A stretch of DNA of 64,000 nt from Druceiella hillmani (lineage: Eukaryota > Arthropoda > Insecta > Lepidoptera > Hepialidae): assembly GCA_039881145.1 (NCBI GenBank), contig JAYKKI010000004.1, positions 52,039,501 to 52,103,500 on the forward strand, read 5' to 3'. The position numbers and the translations under genes were made by a program. Numbering within the stretch: the first letter of the stretch is position 1; every line of letters starts with the position of its first letter. A model generated the notes under the pieces. It was not told the DNA's origin, did not search any database, and saw only the letters and a program-made list of their open reading frames with translations. Shown one piece after another: positions 1-12,010 of this stretch.

Positions 1-620
1 ACTGGTTTTAAAATAAAATGATCATATACACTAAACGCGTTGTTTAATGTAGTCTCCTATCCATGTATGTGTTAATCAATAAGTCCATTTTTATATCTCA
101 TTATTAAACAACATTAAATACACCATGCCAATTATAATTACTTCAAAGCCCACATTTTATTCAAATCTTCTAAGGGGCTTGCGTGACACACGTGCAACAA
201 AGGGAAGATAACTGTATTTTTTTCGGAATTAGTTAAAAAAATATTTTACGTGCATTTAACATCAGGATGCCAGAAGGTTACAGTTGATATGAAGGTCGCT
301 GGTAATTAGATATGTTGCGAATTATTCCGGGAGTAAAAAAATACTTTGCATTGTATTTTATCTTCAATCTACTTCCTACTAATTATTACACAATAATGAC
401 CCAGAGAAAGAGGTCATGATGAAGGTAATCATACCATAGTAGTCGTTGGGTTTAAATATTTTAAAATTCATTATAAGTTCTTTGTTTGGCGTTTTTGCTA
501 AGGCGATTGTCCTGTAAAACTAAAGAAGCTAGTACTGCTATAATAATCACGGCCGATACCTATTTTTTTTCTATGTTCTGCTCCTACTTGTATATACACA
601 GCATTAACGTTGCACATATA
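1..620. other. AT-rich non-coding flank
   Basis: No exon-like, RNA-like or recognisable repeat sequence was seen here. Frames are short and AT-rich. It is probably intergenic or intronic. Confidence 0.5.
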
Positions 621-621
621 A

Positions 622-804
622 CTACAGATATACTACTATTTCAGCACGTCGGTGACGCGAAATAATAAGATGTTACCCATCCAAAAAGCGTCCAACGCGC
701 ACATCATACAGTCGGGTATACACAGTGTGTTGGTGTATATATATGTATACGTCTGCACCGGCCGCTGCACGTACGTCAGTCTGAAGCGAGATCAGTAGAT
801 GATA

Positions 805-841
<37 letters not shown>

Positions 842-842
842 C

Positions 843-885
<43 letters not shown>

Positions 886-994
886 CGAGCGTGCGTGTGT
901 GTGTGTGTATGTATCTGACCAAACACAGCGCGTCATACTCATAGCTACAGATATACTGTTAATATTAGTATGTCGGTGACGCGAACCCATAAGA
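622..994. repeat. Direct repeats flanking an (AT)n(GT)n microsatellite
   Basis: A roughly 50-bp segment beginning 'ctacagatatact' and containing 'gtcggtgacgcgaa' occurs at 622-671 and again at 945-994. Between the copies lies a compound microsatellite, (AT)n at 804-828 followed by (GT)n with GC interruptions at 829-914. The two flanks are diverged in the middle but end alike (ataagat), so this is an old local duplication. The His/Thr-rich reverse frame across it is an artefact of the GT repeat. Confidence 0.75.
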
Positions 995-2689
995 TTTTCT
1001 CTTACCAACAATCGCTCAACGAAGACGCTGAAGAAGTTTTCACTTTAAAAATATCATCAAGACTGATAATTTTTCTGCGGCACGACAATATTTCAGATAA
1101 AAAATAAACACTACGTTTATAATCTCATTACGATAAACGGCTAATTGTTAGGTGCGAATAAGAAGTCATATTTTGTTTCGCTTATACTGCATCGACCATG
1201 TGTTCTATATAAAATCGCGTTAGTGTTTTGATAATTCCTATTGTTTTGTATTTTTGTATAGGTTTTTAGTATTCATTTTCATTTCTTTTATATTTTAAAA
1301 CCATTTCTGTCTCAAGTAGCATTTCCGAAGACAAATTATTGAACGCATTATAGGGTTCGTGAAGTTTATGTCGTGTAGCAGATGTTTTTTTGGCGGCCAG
1401 AGTACGATTTATTTGAGTCACAAATAAAGAGTGTTATTTAAATTAGTCATCCAAATTTTCCATCTGTCGTCAATACCTTTTAGGTAGACTCTTCTGCTCA
1501 TTTTATTGCTTTGTTTTATTGTCACAGCTGGTTTCGCAGTTGTCTTATTAGAAGTTTCCAGATATTTTTTTTTGTTTTTTTACTGGAGTCATTTATAAAG
1601 AGTTTGGTAAACAGACGCGGCGGAAGCTAGCTAGAAGTGTATGTTGGTTTGACGGGTTGATGAAACTAATTCATTGATTTAATGCAGTTTCGCTGAATAA
1701 TCACCTCTAAAGCTGACCTCGTTTCGTGACTGCAGTTTAATTGATTGCTACAAGCACGTCTGTGAGTATTAATAACTAAAGGTTTAGTTACGTAACTGTA
1801 TATTCTGGAGTCATAACAAAAGGCTGTAGTATCTTCCAGGGTATAGGCGATCCGAGATTGATGATAATGCAGTTTGTAAATACGCGTCACATATTGCACT
1901 AAGCGTCAAGACTTGAGCGAGCGCGGACAATGGTCGCTGTCAGGATTGCATACTGCAGATGCAATTGCATATTCCGTCATTGATATGATGGCTGATGGAT
2001 CGAGACATAGTCGCCATGTCTGAGTGTAACTGTAGATGACGTTTGACAGATGGAATATCTTGGCTGGTCCATTCTTGCCTCGTAGGTAATTTATACACAC
2101 ATTTCCTTTTAAAGTTGTTCGTTTGCCGTTATCTTCCGACTGGCGCGAGGATTAGCCTGATTTATTATTCTTTTCGATGTAATGTGGATTTTTAAAACAA
2201 AACAGAGGTACTGGGATGCAGTGTAATAAAATATATACTTACACTAACTAAAAGTAAGTAATGTATATTTTAAATGGTCCCTGAAATTTTGTGACAACGC
2301 TTAGGAAGACAATGGAAATTTAAATGTTTTAGCGATCAAGTACTCATACATAGACCATAAAATAACTATCTATTTATGGAATATCAGTTTTTCTTTTTAG
2401 TTGTGTCTTAAATCTAGACAATTTTTCTTTCCATTCAATCTAAATATTGCGTTTCTCAATTTAGTGTGATATTTAAAGTATAATTATAATGTAGGTTTTG
2501 ATCAGGTTTTACATTTCCGTACACAAAAGGGAAAGACGGAATCTTTATAAGATCATCAAGTGTCGACCGTTTTGGCTATTTGTTACAAATGTTGTTATCA
2601 GAAACAGTTTGACGTAGATAACTTGAAATTTAAAGATATTAATCTGAATTTGGTATTTATACAATTAGTAAAGATCTTTGGTAATAGCC
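995..2689. other. Non-coding stretch, no feature recognised
   Basis: AT-rich sequence with T-runs (around 1566 and 1575) and only short frames on either strand. A small imperfect hairpin, aaatatatacttac paired with gtaagtaatgtatattt, lies near 2230-2270. No exon or mobile-element core was recognised. Confidence 0.4.
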
Positions 2690-2839
2690 CACCTGACGAT
2701 GTTGTAATACAACGAAACCTAGGTCGTGGTAAAGAACTTAAAGAAAGTAGAAATAATACTACATCACGTAGAAATAATACTACATCATCATTTAATTGTG
2801 AATAATGAATTTCTGCAAAATTAACGCCAAATATGTTCC
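2690..2839 (+). repeat. CCTAGGTTTCG-family retroposon/MITE, single-arm copy
   Basis: This copy carries the shared core in the orientation cacctgacgatgttg ... acaacgaaacctaggtcgtg ... aatactacatcacgtag ... tttaattgtgaata ... aaattaacgccaaatat. The segment agaaataatactacatca is duplicated in tandem at the inner end. It is a single arm without its inverted partner, unlike the hairpin copies at 12640, 18579 and 38350. An open frame at 2560-2805 runs through it, but the same frame is simply the repeat core, so it is not a gene. Confidence 0.75.
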
Positions 2840-2859
2840 AGATTTTTATATTTTTTTTC

Positions 2860-3180
2860 TTTTACTGTAAGGTCTCCCATGATGCCGACTATGTACCACA
2901 TAGATTTACGGAAAGTACCATATAGGTGTTGATAACGTTATAAATAACAAAATAATACGCTTTAAAGTGCCATATCTTTTTATTGTGTAAACCAAAAAAA
3001 CCTGAAATTTTTACAGCTGTGTAAGTTCGAGGCGTATGACATACGATACTTCAACCTAATATCTCAAATCGTTTCTGAGCAAAAAAGGGTTTTTACAGAA
3101 AGACGAACGGACGGACAACAAAGAATCATATAGGGTTTTGTTTTTTTTTTCATTTTGAGGGATGGAACCCTAAAATTTTT
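2860..3180 (+). repeat. Lepidopteran-type retroposon tail
   Basis: The end of this segment (gacgaacggacggacaacaa ... catatagggttttg ... gagggatggaaccctaaaa) matches the 3' tail pattern I know from abundant lepidopteran SINE/LINE repeats, with a 'gacagacggacagacaacaa' block and a 'ggaaccctaaaa' end. The 5' limit is unclear. No reverse transcriptase frame was seen, so it is non-autonomous or truncated. Confidence 0.5.
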
Positions 3181-4708
3181 TACTGTTCCGCAATTGGTTC
3201 CTTCGTGATTTATTGTAGAGACTTTCCTAAGACTATGCTTCTAATAATTTTTTGTCGTATTCATCTTTAAACTTTTTTTCTTTTTTTTTTTCTTTTTTTC
3301 GTTCGAAAGAATTTTATTAACGTGATACCTCCATTATTCATTTTGACATTTATAGAAACAAATTGCTCTTACAATATTTTAAAAGCTCACATGCAGATTT
3401 ATATTGACTACCCCATAACTCGTTTGATCGTAGAGTGCAACGAAGGTAAGAAACTTGGTAGTGGAGACTTGTGTTCAGTTATTAGCTAGAAATATTATCC
3501 AGTTACATGTCAGTGTGTAACTGTTAATGGTAACAGATACTCGAGTTACACAAAACGCGATAGGATAAGTTCAATGAATATATTATTTAAGAAAAAATCT
3601 CGTGAGCTGTTTTGGTAAAGTAATCCAATATCTGTGAAACTGTAGCCGGCGATATGTAAAAGGCAGTCAGTCAAATGTTATGATTTATACACAATAAATA
3701 TGTAAATGACGTCAGTCTTCTTCGAGTGCTCGTAACGGACGTCTGTTGTCTCTATTTAGATCCTATACCGTTCATTGTTATGTGTTTCTAATGAGTGTTT
3801 GCTTACTTATAAGTGCCGGCGTTATTTCCGCGGTACGTCTTTATTGCGCGTGCCTTTTGCAATATATGGTTGTCTCAAGTCTCTGAAAAGGCAGACATTT
3901 ATTACAGGACAATGATCTATTTGTTGTCGAATTGCACAATGCCGTATTGTGAGATCTTGTGGGATTATTGGAAAATCTATTTTGTGGCCATTTGTGTATA
4001 ATGATGATGGTATGTTTGTTTGTTTCGTGTTTCTGTTCATTTCTAAACTTTATAAAAGAAGGCAATCTAAATGTGATTTCCTTCTTTTAACATATTGTTT
4101 TACACCGGACAACGATTTCGAGTTTCATCTTTATTTCGATTGTTAGAAGAAAAAAATGGACGTGCGTTGTATACTCATAAGTAATCAGATTTCTTAAAAG
4201 AATACAACATCATGTCACGTTTCTATTGTTACTTTATGCAAGTACCCACGCTCAAAACTGTGATCGGGCAATAATTGAGAGTAATGACTTTGCCCATCTC
4301 TACCATGTACGTCTATAGAAATTTTTGTTGTTCAATAAACTTTTACGTTTTAATGTTTTTAGTTCTTTCAGAAAACACCATTGTGAGACCAGATTCTAAT
4401 CGACTTACATGTTCAGACGGTTTCATGAATTCAAATCTAGAAAAAGAGCTGCGTCCTTCCGTCAGATAAAAACGGACTTTCAATATTGTTTAATATCCAT
4501 CATCTTGAGTTAAGAATATCGAGTATTTCATATGTTAACAGGATGTATGAAATTTCCTATCGCTATACTATTCTAAGCTCGAGGATATTTTAAAAGCGTT
4601 TTAAGCTGTTATTTTCCTAAACAACCCGCCCGACACACATTGGCTCTTGATATTTTCTTATGCGGTACAATAAATTAATAAAAAATTGATTTCGAATAGA
4701 AATTAACA
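3181..4708. other. Non-coding stretch, no feature recognised
   Basis: It contains T-rich runs at 3270-3300 and several overlapping 60-74 codon frames on both strands around 3813-4146. None of those shows a recognisable domain. I see no supported gene. Confidence 0.4.
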
Positions 4709-5734
4709 TCTTTGAAGTGAAACTGTTTATTAAAAATAAAATGTTAGTTAATATTTATAACATTTTAGGATACTACATTCGAAGCCTAAAAATAGAAAAC
4801 GATTTAATTTTATGGTATTTAAAATACGATACGAAAATAGGCCTTTTCGCTTTTTTTGAGACTTTGAACCAATTTTATTGCTATCTTTTCCAAAGTTAAA
4901 AGGGAGAGGTGAGCTTATTTTTTAAATTGGAAAAAGGTTATCTTTGAAGAGAAACTATTAAAAGTAAAATGTTATTTAATATTTATAATAATTTAGGACA
5001 TTACATTCAAACCCTAAAAATGCTTTATGATACAGTCGACTCTCGTTATTTCAAACCTGCGATAATTCAAACCTCTCTATAATTTAAAGTTATCACGAGT
5101 TTCCTAGAAAATTTCTTTATATTTCGAACTAAATCAATACATTTTTATACACTTGGTAATTCGAACGAAAAAATCATTGCTACGTAACAACACGACGCGT
5201 TAATTCGAACTCCTCGGTGCCAGACCCTCGACAATTCAAAGTTGATTCAAAGAGACCGAAAGATTACCGAACATTTCGAGACAAGTTCAAACGTGTATCA
5301 TCGTACACGAGCCTTTGTTTTTGTTATGATTAGTTTGACACACACTATGTGCTTTGAAGCAAACCAATATAACAGAGTTCTTTCGAAAGATTAATTAATT
5401 CGCATTATGAATATGTGCACGTACTTGTATGTTAAAGAATCGGTTAATAAATAATCAATAATTCGAAATTTTATTTATTTTTTCTCAAAAATTTCGAACC
5501 ATTTGATACAGACACTCGATAATTCGTAATATTTAATAATAATGTATTTCAAACACTCGATAATTCGTAATATTTTAAGAGTCCTTCGAGTTTCGAATTA
5601 ACGAGAGTCGACTGTATTTAAAATACGATATGAGAACAGCCCTTTTTGCTTTTTTTTTAAACTTTTTGAACCAATTTGTTTGCTATCACTTCCAAAATTA
5701 GAGGGGAGGAGCTTATTTTTTAAATTGGAAAAAA
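4709..5734 (+). repeat. Tandem duplication (about 232-bp unit), second copy split by a MITE
   Basis: Copy 1 runs 4709-4940. Copy 2 begins at 4941 with the same 'tctttgaag' start, proceeds to 5032, is interrupted by the element at 5033-5614, and resumes at 5615 with 'tatttaaaatacgat', ending with 'cttattttttaaattgga' near 5734. Alignment by eye shows the copies share start, order and end but have diverged, so the duplication is older than the insertion. Copy 1 retains the uninterrupted junction 'ttatggtatttaaaatac'. Confidence 0.85.
5033..5614. mobile_element. Pogo/Tigger-like MITE with TA target-site duplication
   Basis: A 582-bp element begins cagtcgactctcgtta and ends taacgagagtcgactg. These are perfect 16-bp terminal inverted repeats that continue imperfectly inwards (tttcaaac against attcgaaac). 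It is flanked by TA at 5031-5032 and 5615-5616. Subterminal motifs of the taattcgaa and cgataattcgtaat type recur throughout. The TA duplication and the CAGT-starting ends are typical of pogo/Tigger-class (Tc1/mariner superfamily) elements. No transposase frame remains, so it would have been mobilised in trans. It lies inside copy 2 of a local duplication whose copy 1 shows the empty site. Confidence 0.85.
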
Positions 5735-8700
5735 GTGTGGTCGTTTATGAAAGCACGGGCATTTTTGTGTTAGTGAAAAAGGTCCAAACGGACGGATAAT
5801 TTGCTATAATTATTATTTTTGTTCATCAAGTATTTTCAAGTAAAACGCCTAAGTATAGTTTTAAGAAAATATACCATTTAAGCGTTGTGTATCAAACATA
5901 ATTTTTTATGAGGGTGTGTAATATCTTAGTGGCATATATCTATATTTCCAACTTTGGGTTTCACTGGTTACTGCTTTAGGAAGGTGAGATAAATTTTATG
6001 TGAAAATATTATAAAAGATGACCTATCAGCATACAGCGTTCTATTAAAGTTGGGTCTTCGCGTGATGGTCAGGTGCGATATCAGTGTGCATAGTTAAGCT
6101 CATCCACATCTATTTTAATGTGCAATATTTCGAATTTGAATTTAATGTTTTTCACGTCTGTGAACGAAGTTTCTTTTTTTCTCTCAGTTTTTAAATCAGT
6201 TTTGCTAATCGAAGTTTTATTTTGATATCTTATCGTTTCAAAATATACTTATTTTCTTTATGTTCGACTTATATTAGCAATCAAAACATTTGTTTGTTTC
6301 TCATCATCAATTTATTAGACAGAAATTTCTATTAGGCAGTGGCGTTGTATCGCATGAGGTCTAAAAATAGTCAAAGACGGTGTACCTTACCCATGACACA
6401 AATTAGATTAGAAAGCGTGAGCTCATTAGAATGACCGTTTGGAGATAAGCCGCGCGTCGCGGCGGCGCCGTAACAGCATCGTAACGACTGCGCCCAGTCT
6501 GTTATGGTGACAATGAGCAAATATTTGTACTGGCTTAATTATGGTCATTTGCTTTAGGTCGACGACCGTTTTATCTGATTTGTGGCTTCTCGCGCGATTG
6601 GGTAAGATGAAAGAGAAGTTAGTGTAACGTCAAAGAAGGAAAGAGCGTCTAGATAATATACTTTGCGTAATTATTGCGACCGTGCAATTGAAAAGTAATA
6701 TTTGCTTAATTCTCGTAGCGTGTAATGGTAATTACCTTTTGTAGTTTTGCGGTTTAATGCAAACACTAGCGCCGCACGAAATCACGGCCGAGTTCAAGGA
6801 GCTGATGATGTGAGTCATAAGTAACTGATGCTGATAAATTAATTATCGTATGTCTGTTGATCAAGGTCTGTTATTTTAAGTGATGTAGTTACAGGTGACT
6901 TGAATTTATTTGCTTAATTTTGTTCGATGTCCGATTTTTTTAGTGTCTATCTTGTTTTGGAAACTTAGGTTTTGTATTCGATTCTTTTTGTATTGCAGAC
7001 CTACATGAAGACACGGTACGATGTAAGCAAAACAACATACGATTGCTGTTAATACGACAGTCGAACTTTAGTTCGTTTTTAAATTCTTTCGTCACATGTT
7101 ACATCATTTGTCCAATTAACGTGTGTGGTGATGTTTATAGGAATAATATTTTTTGGTATTCCATATCTGAGGATTCGAAACTATATTAGTTTATTTCGTG
7201 CATTTATCTATTTGTCTGTCTTATATTGTCGTGTGTACGTATTTATTAAAAGGTAAGAGATATAAAATAGATAAGAGATTGCAATTTGAAATCGAGTTGT
7301 ATAAGACAAAATCCCGATCGATGAAGATTTAAGAGAGCTTTCTCTATATAAGCTTTGTGGCATTGTACTAGTCGCAGTTAAGTATAGAAGACAAGCGGCT
7401 TCGGGCTGTCGACAATGCATCAACGTAGTCCTAGTACGACATACGCTTTCAGGATTGCTCGGGATGTCACTAATAGGAATGCCAGCAAATTAGATCTTAG
7501 TGTTTATGTGATAATGTGTTGGTATTAAAGCGGTTTTGAGTTTGGGTAATTTAAGAAAAAGAGTATGAACAAGAGTGAAAGTATAATCTTTATAGGAATT
7601 GTATCATCTAGATAGGATTTTTTTAATGCATCGCCCACATTCTCGAAACTGAAGGATTCTTGACTAATATATTGTATAAATTGGCCACTGCAATTTTCAC
7701 CAGAAAGCATCGGTAAGTAAGAAAATTTATTGTTTTAAAAAAAGCTACACGCTTTTCTAAGTAAACGATTAACTTACAGTTAGTTATTGCGAAGTTCCAA
7801 TGACCATCTCCCTTCTTCATCAGCAGACTTTTCTGATTACTATTTGTAAACGAGGGACTCATCAAAAGAAGATAAATCGAGATGACCATCTCCCTCTTCC
7901 ATAATCATATCAGCTCCACGGTATGTTGTACCTTATTATTGTATCATCACATGGAAGTAGATGAAAATCATTTGCTGAATTTTGTTTAGATCCATTGTTA
8001 CACACGCGTTAGCTACTAAAGGCGCTTTAAAAATAGGAAAACGTATTTGCCACTTGCATCCACCTGGAGTGAAGCTTCAGAAGATAGGGGTAGCAACAAA
8101 ATAGTAATAACAAAGATTAACCATGTTCTCGTTATGGAGTACGCATTTACACAGCTGAGTTTCCGTATAAGTCTCCGTATATTCCGTATATGTCTCTTCT
8201 ATTATTGTTAATTACTTCAATTCTTTGAAATGTGGCTCCTACGATTGTTATTTTTCGAATTGGTACAAATTAATTCAGTTCATAGTCGCTCGATTCTCAG
8301 TAAACTCTGGATGCTTTACGATAGTGAACGATCAACCGTTGTACGCCTTTACTTCGCAACGTATTTTCAGTTTATAATGAAGCGCTAATAATAGACTGAT
8401 CAGAAATTCGAAACGCGTTTTCCATACTGACGGTGCGCTCTGTGAATCACATTCTGCGATGAGAATCATTGTCTTGTATGAGAACATAATAATTGTACGG
8501 TGTGAACGTCGCTTAATTGCTGCATTGCCTTTGCTGTCCAGGTTTTTATTGTTATTGATGACCAAATCAGTGTTTGATGTGGAGCGTATGATAATATTAG
8601 ATGCTATATTTGAATTTACATTAAGTGCGATTGTACATCTGTATGAATCAAAGTGTAACAATATGTATATATATTCTGGAAAGCTTGGTTGTTGTTTACA

Positions 8701-9531
8701 ATTATTCAAATACTATTTTGATGTAATTGCAACAAAATCGAAAATGTATTCAACACAATTCGACCACCTTCACTTAAGTCGTTATTGTTCATTGCTCACA
8801 CTTTCTAAAAATATATCATATACCCTTTGTTTATGTAGACAGTATATGTTTTAAATTGGGGAAAGTTTCATGATACTCGGTCCCTTTATTTGCCAAATCC
8901 TAATAAACGTACAAAACTATCCTTTTCCTAAAGTTAGCATTACGATTGCAGGACAATTTGAAAGAAAATGTGTTTAAAGGATTTTTCTTCAGTTGTTTGT
9001 GTAAAGATTTTAAATATTGGAAAATATATAGTTTTTCATTCTATCCATTGGATATCAGCCTCTGTCATAGTTATCGACATTTTTCTGTTTTATCTTAGTT
9101 GATTTTAATTTATTCCCGCTATCTGTGTGATATAATCATATTTATTATAGATGTGTTGAAGCTAGAGGAGGAGTCTTCTTCCCATTGTCTTCAGCTCATC
9201 ACTTTCCCGCTCCAATTTTTAGTGTTTCGAGCGATGTATCCAGCCTAATTTAATTTTAAAGTGCTTGTTTGTCTTTCTTCTCAATTTGAAGTCCTTTTCT
9301 TATGTCCTCAATGGTTACGTAATTTTTGAATATTACTTCTAACATTTTTCGTTCGATCAATCATTCATTTAATTTTATTGTTTTAAGTTTTTCCCACTCA
9401 CGCCCTCATGTTTCCATGCTGTATATTATTGTTGAAAAATGCATCCCGTGTAAGCTTTGGTTTTTAAGAGACTATTAAACTTAATTTTGTTGTATACAAT
9501 TGTATATAATATATAATTCACCTTTATAGTA
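5735..9531. other. Non-coding stretch with a small GC-rich patch
   Basis: A short CpG-rich patch at about 6445-6515 (gccgcgcgtcgcggcggcgcc) stands out from AT-rich surroundings and could be regulatory. The 131-codon (+) and 125-codon (-) overlapping frames at 8332-8854 are unrecognised and low-complexity in composition. Nothing else in this interval could be supported. Confidence 0.35.
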
Positions 9532-9719
9532 ATTGATTAAGTGTTCTTTTATATACAATACTTAGTTGTAATAAAAATGGAAAATATATATTTGGGAACG
9601 TGTCGTTTCTATTTTATTTTTTTTATTTTGAGGAACAAATAGAAACGACACGTTCCAAAATATTTATTTTCTATTTTTAATACAACTAAGTACTGTATAT
9701 AAAAGAACACTTAATCAAT
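9532..9719. mobile_element. Foldback (hairpin) MITE
   Basis: The left arm starts attgattaagtgttctttt and runs to about 9617. The right arm is its reverse complement, ending aaaagaacacttaatcaat at 9719. The best-matched inner part is gaaacgacacgttcc with its complement ggaacgtgtcgtttc. Arms are about 80 bp with small mismatches, separated by a T-rich loop (about 9620-9636). No coding frame. The structure is that of a foldback MITE or an inverted dimer. Target duplication is not clear. Confidence 0.8.
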
Positions 9720-10289
9720 ATGTTTCAATAAACAACTTGGGAAACTAGGGAAAATATCTCAGTTTTGTGTTGTTATAATGTATACTTATTTTGTATAAAC
9801 AATTTTTTAACTTGAATAATAATAATAATATTTCTCTCGTATAATTAACTTTGTAAAGTGTACTGTGCATATGGCTCCGTTGTTTATGTAGCGTTATCCT
9901 ATAAACGGATGCTCGCTTCCCACTCCGCACTATATCTTCAAAACGGTTAATTATATAAAAAAAAGGCTGAGACTTTTTTATGCTCTACAATTTTTATAAA
10001 ACAGTTAATGACGTGCCAGACATAGGAAGCAAGATATTTGCCCAAAAAAAAACGATTTTATTGACTTTTGACCTTTGATGTTTTTGTTAGTGGCCATTAT
10101 ACCTTATGAGACGTTAGAACGTTAAAATAAACATTAATCTATGCAGTCTCTTTCAGGTCTGTTTTCAGCTTTCTTATTTTCATTCCGAGGTTTAAACCTT
10201 AATTTGTGTTACCCTCGAGTATATGTTTGTGATAATGATTTACTACTTTTACTCTCATTTACACGTAGTTTGTCCTCCTGTAGAATGAA
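9720..10289. other. Non-coding stretch before the satellite
   Basis: It holds an (aat)n run near 9816-9830 and then a degenerate lead-in to the satellite (from about 10170: tttaaaccttaatttg, tgataatgatttacta). No gene was recognised. Confidence 0.4.
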
Positions 10290-11305
10290 TTATTTAACTG
10301 TTTATCCACATTTAAATTTGTCTTTAGTAATGACTTACTTGTTTTAGCCACATTTAAATTTGTCTGTAGTATTGACTTACTTGTTTTACCCACATTTAAA
10401 TTTGTCTTTAGTAATGATTTACTTGTTTTACCCACATTTAAATTTGTCTTTAGTAATGACTTACTTGTTTTACCCACATTTAAATTTGTCTGTAGTAATG
10501 ACTTACTTGTTTTACCCACATTTAAATTTGTCTTTAGTAATGACTTACTTGTTTTACCCACATCTAAATTTGTCTTTAGTAATGACTTACTTGTTTTAGC
10601 CACATTTAAATTTGTCTTTAGTAATGACTTACTTGTTTTACCCACATTTAAATTTGTCTGTAGTAAAGACTTACTTGTTTTACCCACATTTAAATTTGTC
10701 TTTAGTAATGACTTACTTGTTTTACCCACATTTAAATTTGTCTGTAGTAATGACTTACTTGTTTTACCCACATTTAAATTTGTCTTTAGTAATGACTTAC
10801 TTCTTTTACCCACATTTAAATTTGTCTGTATTAAAGACTTACTTGTTTTACCCACATTTAAATTTGTCTGTAATGACTTACTTATTTTACTCTCATTTAA
10901 ATTCAACTCTAATAATTATTTACTTCTTTTACGTACATTTAAATTTATCTTTAGTAATAGCTTACTTGTTTTACCCACGTTTAAATTTGTCTGTAGTAGT
11001 GACTTGTTTAAATTTGTCTCTAGTAACGACTTCTTTTACCCACATTTATATTTGTCTTTAGTAACGACTTACTTGTTTTACCCATATTTAAATTTGTCTG
11101 TAGTAATGACTTACTTATTTTATTCACAATTAAATTCGTCTGTAGTAATTACTTATTTCTTTTAACTACATTTAAATTTGTCTGACTGAGTAATGACTTA
11201 CGAGTACTACGCTTACCTACATTTAAATTTGTTTTTAGCAATGACTTACTTGTTTTACCCACATTTAAGTTTGTCTTTAGTAAAGCTTACTTATTTTACC
11301 CTCAG
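10290..11305. repeat. 42-bp tandem satellite, about 24 copies
   Basis: The unit runs cccacatttaaatttgtc, then tttagtaatgacttact, then tgtttta, 42 bp in total. It repeats almost without change from about 10305 to 10870, then degenerates with shortened and lengthened units to 11305. Variants alternate tcttta/tctgta in the middle. Because 42 is a multiple of three and most units lack stops on both strands, it gives long frames: a 14-residue periodic YPHLNLSLVMTYLF on + (10360-11061) and TNLNVGKTSKSLL on - (10259-10906). No start context, signal peptide or splice site makes either frame a believable gene. Confidence 0.9.
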
Positions 11306-11389
11306 TTATGCGTCGTCTCTCATCTATACATAATATGTCCTGGCACTATGCCCTCGTCTCATCGGTATTTACAGATTCGCAGCATGTGC

Positions 11390-11530
11390 AGCGGTTCACT
11401 CGGAGCGCACGATTGCGACAAGCTCGCAGCGCGTCCAACCTCCGCCGCGCGATCGTATCTTCGCGGCGCACATCGGCGCCGCAATGTCGCCGCGTTGCGT
11501 GCGCATTCTGCTTGCACTCTTGCACAATAT
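11390..11530. promoter_or_regulatory. CpG-rich patch
   Basis: About 140 bp is GC- and CpG-rich (gcgcgtccaacctccgccgc, cggcgcacatcggcgccgc) directly downstream of the satellite, in otherwise AT-rich DNA. Three frames are open here, which is expected of GC-rich sequence. It may be a promoter, an untranslated exon or an old retrotransposed piece. I cannot decide. Confidence 0.25.
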
Positions 11531-11599
11531 ACCGTCGCTGGGCTGTCCACTTTTTCTTCTAATGCCCTCTCTCTAGGTTTTCTAATGCCCTCGGCATAA

Positions 11600-12010
11600 A
11601 AGTAAAAATTTTTTTAAAGAACCAATGTTGGATGACATTGATGTCGTAAGGACTGTAGAATGTTACAAAAATTTTAAAGACACCGTAAAAATTTAAACAG
11701 ATCGAAGGTTTGGTGTTAGCTGCCAAGCTATTTTCCCAAATTACTCGACTTAAATTTATGAAAAATAGGGTTTTAGAAGCCTGTGGAAAAGTTGTAGGAA
11801 AACTAGCGATTATGCTAGGTCTAATAAGTTTTGAAATATACATTATGATTTTATGCCCGTGAGAAATACAGTAGGGTCATACGCATATATTTAGTTCGTG
11901 AAAAATTGGTACTTGTGTAATGGTTTAATAGAAATACTATCCTTATGTATCCTGAGATGTTTATAAGTACCTAAATGTGTGTACCCAATCCTCGTAGTGC
12001 GAGTTCTGAC
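11600..12010 (+). repeat. Dispersed repeat family, copy 1 ('taaatgtgt-acc' tail)
   Basis: This copy shares an ordered series of motifs with 45440-45870: atgaaaaatagggttttaga, gttgtaggaaaact, ggtttaatagaaata, ctaaatgtgtgtaccca and cgtagtgcgagttct. The closing block resembles the 'acggaaccctc ... tgcgagtccgactcgcac' tail typical of lepidopteran non-LTR retroposons. A 94-codon reverse frame inside it is unrecognised. Confidence 0.6.

Noticed and set aside
673..1011. 112-codon reverse frame rich in His and Thr
   Set aside because: It is a (GT)n microsatellite translated.
2560..2805. 81-codon frame containing DVVIQRNLGRGKELKESRNN
   Set aside because: The sequence is the core of a dispersed repeat present at five other places, not a gene.
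8332..8854. 131-codon (+) and 125-codon (-) overlapping frames
   Set aside because: No recognisable domain, no splice signals and AT-driven composition; one frame is at best a shadow of the other.
10259..11061. Frames of up to 215 codons on both strands
   Set aside because: They are the 42-bp satellite read in two directions; periodic, with no start or splice context and no domain.
10290..11305. CRISPR-like regular repeats
   Set aside because: Units are contiguous with no unique spacers, and the DNA is eukaryotic; it is a satellite.
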